DNA of 11,456 nucleotides from Coriobacteriia bacterium (GTDB taxonomy: Bacteria; Actinomycetota; Coriobacteriia; WRKU01): NCBI GenBank assembly GCA_009784095.1, contig WRDL01000040.1, forward strand, positions 1 through 11,456, written 5' to 3'. The first letter of the stretch is position 1. The number at the start of each line of letters is the position of its first letter. This document shows positions 1-4,676 of the stretch, piece after piece. Under the pieces are notes generated by a model. It ran no database searches and was not told where the DNA came from. It was given only the letters and a program-made list of their open reading frames with translations. The position numbers were made by a program, and so were the translations under genes.

Positions 1-173
1 TACGACGCCGCGGCGAACCCCGCGGTCCGGTAGTTTCCCGTCGCGCCCTGGACCAGCAGGACGATGCCGATGCTCGCCATCGACATCGGCATTCGGGCCA
101 GGAGCCCCGCGGCCGAGAACGCGACCGCGCCCGGCCGCGCGAGGACGCGGCGATAGGGGGCGAAGGCGGCCAT
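1..173 (-). CDS. MFS transporter, N-terminal part (runs off left edge)
   Basis: Read on the minus strand, an ATG at 173 opens a frame of 57 codons that continues past the left edge. It begins MAAFAPYRRVLARPG and then gives a hydrophobic segment with ARMPMSMASIGIVLLV followed by a small Gly/Ala-rich stretch. This is the usual beginning of actinobacterial major facilitator superfamily permeases: a short cytoplasmic YRRVL-RPG lead, then the first membrane helix. The substrate cannot be told from this part. An in-frame GTG 12 bases upstream (183-185) is an alternative start. The gene is divergent from the ferrochelatase at 240. Third codon positions are almost all G or C, as in the ferrochelatase but unlike the genes after 930. 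The family call is from pattern recognition of a short fragment. Confidence 0.7.
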   Translation of the reverse strand, partial: MAAFAPYRRVLARPGAVAFSAAGLLARMPMSMASIGIVLLVQGATGNYRTAGFAAAS

Positions 174-239
174 GACGGCGGTCACGTTAGTGGCCCGGGG
201 GGCATCGGCCGGAATCACGGGCGACACTAGGCTCGGCTC
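174..239. promoter_or_regulatory. Divergent promoter region with possible leaderless -10 boxes
   Basis: This 66-base gap separates the two divergent GC-rich genes. On the plus strand TAGGCT (228-233) fits the actinobacterial TANNNT -10 pattern and lies 6 bases before the ATG at 240. No Shine-Dalgarno sequence is visible there, as expected for a leaderless transcript starting at the A of the ATG. On the minus strand TAACGT (184-189) also fits TANNNT, 10 bases before the MFS ATG. No convincing -35 boxes are seen. The reading rests on spacing alone. Confidence 0.3.
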
Positions 240-926
240 ATGGACGCCAGCCCGTACGACGCACTGCTGCTGCTCTCCTTCGGAGGGCCGGAGCGACCCG
301 AGGACGTGATTCCGTTCCTCGAGAACGTCACCCGTGGCCGCGGTATCCCGCGCGAGCGTCTCGAGGAGGTCGGGCAGCACTACTTCGGCTTCGGCGGCCG
401 GTCGCCGATCAACGACCAGAACCGCGACTTCCTGGCGGCGTTGCGGGCCGACCTCGCCTCGGCGGGGCTCGACATCGGCGTGTACTGGGGCAACCGCAAC
501 TGGGACCCGTACCTGGCCGACACGATGGCCCAGATGAAGGTCGACGGCGTCCGGCGCGTCGCCGTCTTCACGACCAGCGCGTACTCGTCGTACTCGTCGT
601 GCCGGCAGTACCGCGAGAACCTGTACGACGCGGTCGAGGCCGTCCCGGATGGCCCGCAGCTCGACAAGCTGCGGATGTACTTCAACCATCCCGGCTTCGT
701 CGAGCCGGTCGTCGACGGCGTCCTCGCGGCGCTCCAGGAGTTGCCGGCCGAGCACCGGGACGCGGCGCGGATCGTCTTCGTGACCCACTCGATCTCGGAA
801 GCGCTCAAGCTGGGGACGCGGGTGATGGTTCTGGAGAACGGGCGTATCGTCCAATTCGCTTCACCCGCCGAGATCAAAGCGCATCCCGGCAGCGAATTCG
901 TACGCGAGCTGCTCGAGGACTACTAA
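240..926 (+). CDS. hemH: Ferrochelatase N-terminal part fused in frame to an ABC ATPase tail (hybrid ORF)
   Basis: Codons 1 to about 185 are a ferrochelatase (HemH/CpfC), which inserts Fe(II) into the porphyrin late in heme synthesis. Evidence is the LLLSFGGPE start, the FLENVTRGRGIP stretch, FGGRSPINDQNRD (the GGxSPIN substrate loop), TSAYSSYSSCRQYREN, and IVFVTHSI. The His of THSI is codon 183 and matches the conserved catalytic His of ferrochelatases (His183 in Bacillus subtilis). Family members are usually about 310-350 residues, with a second catalytic acidic residue in the C-terminal part. That part is absent. From codon 186 on the sequence is SEALKLGTRVMVLENGRIVQF, an ABC ATPase end. 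The product would be inactive as a ferrochelatase. Base composition also changes at the junction. The ORF is real in this sequence, but is probably a chimera and not a functional fusion. The ATG was chosen because the family starts here. Confidence 0.8.
   Translation: MDASPYDALLLLSFGGPERPEDVIPFLENVTRGRGIPRERLEEVGQHYFGFGGRSPINDQNRDFLAALRADLASAGLDIGVYWGNRNWDPYLADTMAQMKVDGVRRVAVFTTSAYSSYSSCRQYRENLYDAVEAVPDGPQLDKLRMYFNHPGFVEPVVDGVLAALQELPAEHRDAARIVFVTHSISEALKLGTRVMVLENGRIVQFASPAEIKAHPGSEFVRELLEDY
780..926 (+). pseudogene. C-terminal fragment of an ABC transporter ATPase (glycine betaine/OpuCA-like)
   Basis: The last ~48 codons of the hybrid ORF match the end of an importer ATPase: V-T-H (the H-loop/switch His), then SEALKLGTRVMVLENGRIVQF, ASPAEIKAHPGSEFVREL and the stop. 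The pattern EALKLG-R-V-L-GRIVQF-P-EI---P--EFVR is typical of osmoprotectant (OpuCA/ProV-like) ATPases. No CBS domains follow, so this would be a short member ending just after the ATPase core. Walker A, the signature motif and Walker B are missing because the left part is ferrochelatase. GC and GATC frequency agree with the downstream genes, so this is probably the true left end of the main genome piece. The membrane and binding partners of such a transporter are not present to its right. Confidence 0.7.
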
Positions 927-987
927 GGGCTGAGTCCCCCCGATATGCGCTAAACCAGGGGCTGAGCCCCCCGATATCCGCTGAACC
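927..987. repeat. Pair of ~30 bp GC-rich direct repeats directly after the ABC ATPase stop
   Basis: Copy 1 is 927-956 and copy 2 is 959-987, a period of 32 bases. Both have GGGCTGAG, a run of six C, GATAT, CGCT and AACC. They differ by one inserted T and two substitutions. Copy 2 with its preceding G holds GGGGC-TGA-GCCCC, a short perfect hairpin. No T-run follows, so a classical terminator is not supported, though the hairpin could still end or protect the upstream transcript. Copy 1 starts on the base after the stop codon. The function is unknown. Confidence 0.7.
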
Positions 988-1108
988 TCGGTTAAGCTTA
1001 TCGCATGCATACCTGAAGATGCCGACCATGAAGTAATCCGCACGAAGAGGGCCATGCAACAGCAATACCCAGCATTTGTCATATTTGGGGCTCCTGTCAT
1101 AGGCAAAT

Positions 1109-1129
1109 ATGATATACTATGTATATCAT
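1109..1129. promoter_or_regulatory. Perfect palindrome over the mazEF promoter, likely MazE/MazEF operator
   Basis: The left arm ATGATATAC (1109-1117) and right arm GTATATCAT (1121-1129) are exact inverted complements around TAT. The palindrome contains TATACT (1113-1118) and overlaps TATGAT (1108-1113), both good -10 candidates. It ends one base before the AAGGAGG ribosome site of mazE. No well-placed -35 is seen; TTGTCA (1076-1081) is too far and CTGTCA (1094-1099) too close. MazE-type antitoxins, alone or in complex with the toxin, are known to bind palindromes in their own promoter, so autorepression is the natural inference. Confidence 0.6.
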
Positions 1130-1142
1130 GAAGGAGGCTGTT

Positions 1143-1394
1143 TTGAATAACACAGTGACTATTGGAAAATGGGGGAATGCACAAGGCCTACGTCTTCCAA
1201 AGCTTTTTTGTGACGCACTCGGGATAGGGGTGGGCGATAAGGTGACGGTTTCTTTAGAAGATAACAAGATCGTGATCGAGAATCTACTCGAGCAACACAC
1301 GATATCATCTCGTATGAAAAATGATTGGGATGGCAAGCCACTGAAAGCATATGAAGTTGACTGGGGTGAGCCGGTCGGCAAGGAGATATGGTGA
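1143..1394 (+). CDS. mazE: MazE-type antitoxin (AbrB/MazE/SpoVT swapped-hairpin)
   Basis: This 83-residue antitoxin would neutralise the MazF RNase encoded next to it and repress its own promoter. The N-terminal ~48 residues carry the swapped-hairpin DNA-binding pattern: VTIGKWGNAQGLRLPK, then LGIGVGDKVTVSLEDNKIVIE. The tail 50-83 ends in DWGEPVGKEIW, the acidic and aromatic toxin-binding end typical of MazE. The frame is open from an ATG at 1119, but that lies within the palindrome and promoter. A TTG at 1143 stands five bases after a perfect AAGGAGG (1131-1137) and yields the family's usual N-terminus, so TTG is chosen. The stop overlaps the mazF start. GC is about half, clearly lower than in the surrounding genes, which suggests horizontal gain. 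Confidence 0.85.
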   Translation: MNNTVTIGKWGNAQGLRLPKLFCDALGIGVGDKVTVSLEDNKIVIENLLEQHTISSRMKNDWDGKPLKAYEVDWGEPVGKEIW

Positions 1395-1717
1395 TGCGTT
1401 ATCAGCAAGGTGACATAGTCGAGGTGGATTTTAGTACGACGGTCGGGCACGAACCACAGCACAGACGTCCTGCCCTTGTAGTGAGCAATGATAAATACAA
1501 TATGACAACAAGCATGACCATTGTCTGCCCTATCACATCGACCGACAACGCCTTCTTTCTTCATGAACCTTTACCAACAGGGTATAAGATTTCAGGAGTA
1601 GTGGCTCTTGAGCAGCTACGAGCTCTTGATCTCGTAGCCCGAAAAGCGAAAAAGATCGACCAGCTTGATGAGATACATCTCGAGGCTATGCTCATCTGCA
1701 TCCGATCATTTTTCTAA
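1394..1717 (+). CDS. mazF: MazF-family endoribonuclease toxin
   Basis: MazF toxins cleave single-stranded RNA at short sequence motifs and stop growth when MazE is lost. The 107-residue product has the family pattern: GDIVEVDF (6-13), then GHEPQHRRPALVVSNDKYN (18-36), VCPITST (44-50), and GVVALEQLRALDLVARK (68-84). Arg25 and Thr48 align with the catalytic Arg25 and Thr48 reported for Bacillus subtilis MazF, so the toxin looks intact. The start is ATG at 1394, sharing one base with the mazE stop and 8 bases after AGGAG (1381-1385). GTG 1391 and ATG 1388 are in-frame alternatives. The one-base overlap suggests translational coupling, which keeps antitoxin and toxin in balance. The cleavage motif cannot be predicted from sequence. 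Confidence 0.88.
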   Translation: MRYQQGDIVEVDFSTTVGHEPQHRRPALVVSNDKYNMTTSMTIVCPITSTDNAFFLHEPLPTGYKISGVVALEQLRALDLVARKAKKIDQLDEIHLEAMLICIRSFF

Positions 1718-1745
1718 GAATGAAGTAAGACTACTGCATTTCCTC

Positions 1746-1804
1746 AGGCAAACTGCGGTTGCCTCCGGGTGGTTTCAACTCTCGATAGCGAACACCTCGC
1801 TATC
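1746..1804. promoter_or_regulatory. Two inverted repeats between mazF and the importer operon
   Basis: The 164-base gap 1718-1881 contains two stem-loops. The first pairs 1746-1753 with 1757-1764 (AGGCAAAC/GGTTGCCT, one mismatch). The second pairs GATAGCGA (1784-1791) with TCGCTATC (1797-1804), 8 perfect base pairs around ACACC. Neither is followed by a T-run, so rho-independent termination is not well supported. TATAGT (1805-1810) directly after the second palindrome may be a -10 box, in which case the palindrome would sit in the promoter like an operator. No good -35 is seen. This is a tentative assignment. Confidence 0.35.
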
Positions 1805-1881
1805 TATAGTAAAATTATCGGATAGCTGTATTACGCGCACGGGAACGGCCCGGAGCGTGGCGTTAGCAGAAAGGACTACTA

Positions 1882-2910
1882 ATGAAGAAGCTATTTTTAC
1901 TGGTGCTCTGTGTAATTCTCGCCGGTGCGTTTCTGGTGGGTTGTACAGGTGCAGACGACGGAGGCGATGGCGAGGTAACTACGGAGACCGGTGATTCTTT
2001 CACGATCGGAATTTCGCAGTTCGCTCCTCATCCGGCCTTGGACAACACGCGTGACGGCTTCATCGCCGGTCTCGCCGAGGAAGGTTTCGTTGAGGGCGAG
2101 AACGTCACTTTCATAACCGAGAACGCCCAGGCAGATATGGGTGCTGCTCAACAGATCGCTCAGAACTTCGTGGCGCAAAAGGTCGATATGATCTACGCGA
2201 TCGCGACCCCCAGTGCGCAGGCTGCGCAAAATGCGGTACTCGATACCGACATTCCCGTGGTCTTCGGTGCTATCTCTGACCCGGTATCGGCCAACCTCTC
2301 GAACGAGGACGGGACCGGCATCGGCAATATCACCGGTATGTCGGATGCGCTGCCGGTCGATCCCCAACTGGCCATGATCCGTGAGATGTTGCCCGAGGCA
2401 AAGACCATCGGCATCATCTACAACACCGGCGAGGACAATTCAGTCGCGACCGTCGCAGAGATAAAGGATGCTGCGCCGGGCCATGGGTTCACCGTCGAGG
2501 AAGTGGGCGTTACCGCCACGACCGAGGTTCCCGCGGCAGTTGATGCGATGCTCGATAAGAACGTCGATACCATCTATATCACGACCGACAACACGGTCGT
2601 CACCATGCTCACCGATCTTTTGAACAAGACCGATGAGGCCAATATCCCGGTATTTGGTAGCGAGATCGAGCAGGTCAAGCTCGGTGCGGTCGCGACCGAA
2701 GGTATCGAATACTTTGCTCTGGGCAAACAAGCAGGCAAAATGGCTGCCCAGATACTGAAGGGTGAAAAGGGCGCCGACGAGATCCCATTCGTCGCGTTCG
2801 CCGACTTCAACCCGTATGTCAACACCGCCGCTGCCGAAGCGATCGGTCTTGACGTGCCCTCCGCGATCATCGATCGCGCGCTGGAAGTCTTCACCTCGAT
2901 AGACAGATAG
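1882..2910 (+). CDS. ABC importer substrate-binding lipoprotein (ABC_sub_bind/TrpX-like)
   Basis: This 342-residue protein is the extracellular binding subunit of an importer encoded with the next two genes. It starts with a lipoprotein signal (KK, a hydrophobic core, lipobox LVGC with Cys21), followed by a Gly/Asp-rich linker. Two lobes of the periplasmic-binding type I fold follow: FTIGISQFAPHPALDNTRDGF, DMIYAIATPSAQAA, IPVVFGAISDPVSANL, then KTIGIIYNTGEDNSV, DTIYITTDNTVV, IPVFGSEIEQVKLGAVAT. These are hallmarks of the family of uncharacterised importers that includes TrpX. Known ligands in the family are aromatic amino acids, but the ligand here cannot be read from sequence. ATG 1882 follows AAAGGA (1870-1875) by 6 bases. 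The permease starts 9 bases after the stop, so the genes form one operon. Confidence 0.88.
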   Translation: MKKLFLLVLCVILAGAFLVGCTGADDGGDGEVTTETGDSFTIGISQFAPHPALDNTRDGFIAGLAEEGFVEGENVTFITENAQADMGAAQQIAQNFVAQKVDMIYAIATPSAQAAQNAVLDTDIPVVFGAISDPVSANLSNEDGTGIGNITGMSDALPVDPQLAMIREMLPEAKTIGIIYNTGEDNSVATVAEIKDAAPGHGFTVEEVGVTATTEVPAAVDAMLDKNVDTIYITTDNTVVTMLTDLLNKTDEANIPVFGSEIEQVKLGAVATEGIEYFALGKQAGKMAAQILKGEKGADEIPFVAFADFNPYVNTAAAEAIGLDVPSAIIDRALEVFTSIDR

Positions 2911-2919
2911 CCTTTATTT

Positions 2920-3843
2920 GTGAATGCAATACTCGGCGCATTAGAGACAGGATTGATCTATGGGATCATGGCCTTGGGTGTCTATATCACCTACCGGATC
3001 CTCGATTTTCCTGATCTGACCGTGGATGGAAGTTTTCCTCTGGGAGGGGCGATCTCAGCATCGCTCCTCCTCGCAGGATTCAATCCCATTCTGGTCCTGC
3101 TCATCTCGTTCATCGCGGGGTGTCTGGCAGGTATCGTGACCGGGATCATTCATGTCAAACTCAAAGTTCGCAACCTGATCGCCGGCATCATCGTGATGAC
3201 CGGCCTGTATACGATCAATCTGCGTATCGCGGGGCGATCGAACCTTCCGCTGCGGCTCGATACGAGCACGATCTTTCGCAACAACTTCCTTTTCGAGATG
3301 ATACCCGACACGTTGGTACCCTATCTCCCCCTTATCGTCATCGTGTTCCTCTCATTGGGCGCGAAGTTCATCCTCGACTGGTATCTGGGTACGAGATCGG
3401 GTTATCTTCTGCGTGCGGTCGGTGACAACGATCTGCTCGTGACCGTCCTTGCCAAGGACAAAGGTACCGTCAAGATCATCGGTCTTGCGATCGCCAACGG
3501 GCTCGTCGCGTTCGCGGGGTCGATCTTCGTGCAGCGCTATCGCGCGTTCGACATCTCACTCGGTGTCGGCACGGTCGTGATCGGACTGGCCAGCGTTATC
3601 GTCGGATTGGCCATCGCGCGAAAGATACCGCTCATCAAAGTGACGAGCGCGGTCATCATCGGTTCGATCCTCTATCGCATGTGTCTGGCGCTTGCGATAC
3701 GTGCCGGACTGCCGGCAAGCGATATGAAGTTGATCACCGCACTACTGTTGCTGGTCATCCTCGTGATCAGCTCCGAGCGCATCAAGAAAGCCAAGCCGGA
3801 GGTAAGTCCCGGACGGATCAAGAAGGCGGTGCCCGGTGCTTGA
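2920..3843 (+). CDS. ABC importer permease (TrpY-like, BPD_transp_2 type)
   Basis: This very hydrophobic 307-residue protein would form the membrane channel of the importer. The opening LETGLIYGIMALGVYITYRIL followed by DFPDLTVDGSFPLGGAISA is characteristic of the permease that pairs with TrpX-like binding proteins. Several membrane segments are visible, for example around residues 8-25, 40-72 and 80-100, then two or more in the middle and LITALLLLVILVISS near the end. The tail is Lys/Arg-rich (ERIKKAKPEVSPGRIKKA) and likely cytoplasmic. The start is GTG at 2920 with no clear Shine-Dalgarno, so translation probably depends on coupling to the upstream gene. The last 8 bases overlap the ATPase gene. 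Confidence 0.87.
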   Translation: MNAILGALETGLIYGIMALGVYITYRILDFPDLTVDGSFPLGGAISASLLLAGFNPILVLLISFIAGCLAGIVTGIIHVKLKVRNLIAGIIVMTGLYTINLRIAGRSNLPLRLDTSTIFRNNFLFEMIPDTLVPYLPLIVIVFLSLGAKFILDWYLGTRSGYLLRAVGDNDLLVTVLAKDKGTVKIIGLAIANGLVAFAGSIFVQRYRAFDISLGVGTVVIGLASVIVGLAIARKIPLIKVTSAVIIGSILYRMCLALAIRAGLPASDMKLITALLLLVILVISSERIKKAKPEVSPGRIKKAVPGA

Positions 3844-4609
3844 TCTGATCGATCTGGAAAAGTATTACGCGCGCGGAACGGTCGACGAGACCCATCTGTT
3901 CAAGGATTTCAATCTGACGGTTCCCGACGGACAGTTCCTCGCCATCATCGGGAGTAATGGATCGGGTAAGACCTCTTTGCTCAACGCGATCTGCGGCGAT
4001 ATTCCGATCGACGGGGGAAGCATCATACTCGATGGGGTCGACATCACCAAGCAGAAGAACTTCGAGCGTTATGCGTCGACCGGGCGTGTATTCCAAGATC
4101 CTGCAGCCGGCACCTGCCCATCGATGACGATCCTTGAGAACCTCTCGATCGCCGAGAACAAAGGAAAGCCGTACAACCTAGGACGGGGAGTCAGCCATAA
4201 TCGCGTCGACTACTATCGCTCCTTACTCGAACCGCTCGGGCTAGGACTTGAGAACAAACTCAACGCCAAAGTCGAATCGCTTTCCGGCGGTCAGCGTCAA
4301 GCGCTGGCCTTGTTGGTCTCGACGATGGTCCCGCTCAAGCTCCTGATCCTTGACGAGCATACCGCTGCACTCGACCCGAAGACGCAGCAGATCACGATGG
4401 ATCTGACCAATCAACTCGTCGAAGAGAAAGACCTGACCACGGTCATGGTCACCCACAATCTGCGCCACGCGCTCAAATACGGTGATCGCCTGATCATGCT
4501 CCATGAAGGCGACATCATCCTCGACAAGGAAGGCGCCGAGAAAGAAGCGCTGGTCCTCGAAGACATCATCAACATGTTCAACGAGATCAGCATCGAGTAC
4601 GGCAACTAG
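3836..4609 (+). CDS. ABC importer ATP-binding subunit (TrpZ-like)
   Basis: This 257-residue ATPase would power the importer from the cytoplasmic side. All key motifs are present: Walker A GSNGSGKT (39-46), Q-loop FQDP with Gln87, signature LSGGQRQA (149-156), Walker B LLILDEH with Glu174, D-loop AALD (177-180), and switch His207 in VTHN. LDEHTAALDP is the form seen in the family partnered with TrpX/TrpY-like proteins. The start is GTG at 3836, within the permease end and 7 bases after AAGGCGG. The 8-base overlap indicates translational coupling. This completes a binding protein-permease-ATPase operon, 1882-4609. No clear terminator follows in the 67-base gap before pcrA. Confidence 0.9.
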   Translation: MLDLIDLEKYYARGTVDETHLFKDFNLTVPDGQFLAIIGSNGSGKTSLLNAICGDIPIDGGSIILDGVDITKQKNFERYASTGRVFQDPAAGTCPSMTILENLSIAENKGKPYNLGRGVSHNRVDYYRSLLEPLGLGLENKLNAKVESLSGGQRQALALLVSTMVPLKLLILDEHTAALDPKTQQITMDLTNQLVEEKDLTTVMVTHNLRHALKYGDRLIMLHEGDIILDKEGAEKEALVLEDIINMFNEISIEYGN

Positions 4610-4676
4610 ACCTTCCCGTATTGCTGTTATCATTAAGTAACTGAATCGGTCGAACTCTTACGAGGAGCAATGTTTC

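Noticed and set aside
861..1184. Minus-strand frame of 107 codons over the repeats and mazE promoter
   Set aside because: It runs antisense through the ABC ATPase end, the repeats and mazE, with no recognisable motif and no ribosome site; it is a shadow.
1718..1881. T-box or other amino-acid leader before the TrpX-like operon, suggested by GGGTGG at 1768-1773
   Set aside because: The 164-base gap is too short for a stem I, the following bases do not fit the T-box consensus, and no terminator with a T-run is present.
4610..4676. Promoter or terminator in the gap between the importer operon and pcrA
   Set aside because: No pair of -35 and -10 boxes with sensible spacing and no hairpin with a T-run could be found; only the ribosome site GAGGAG is clear.
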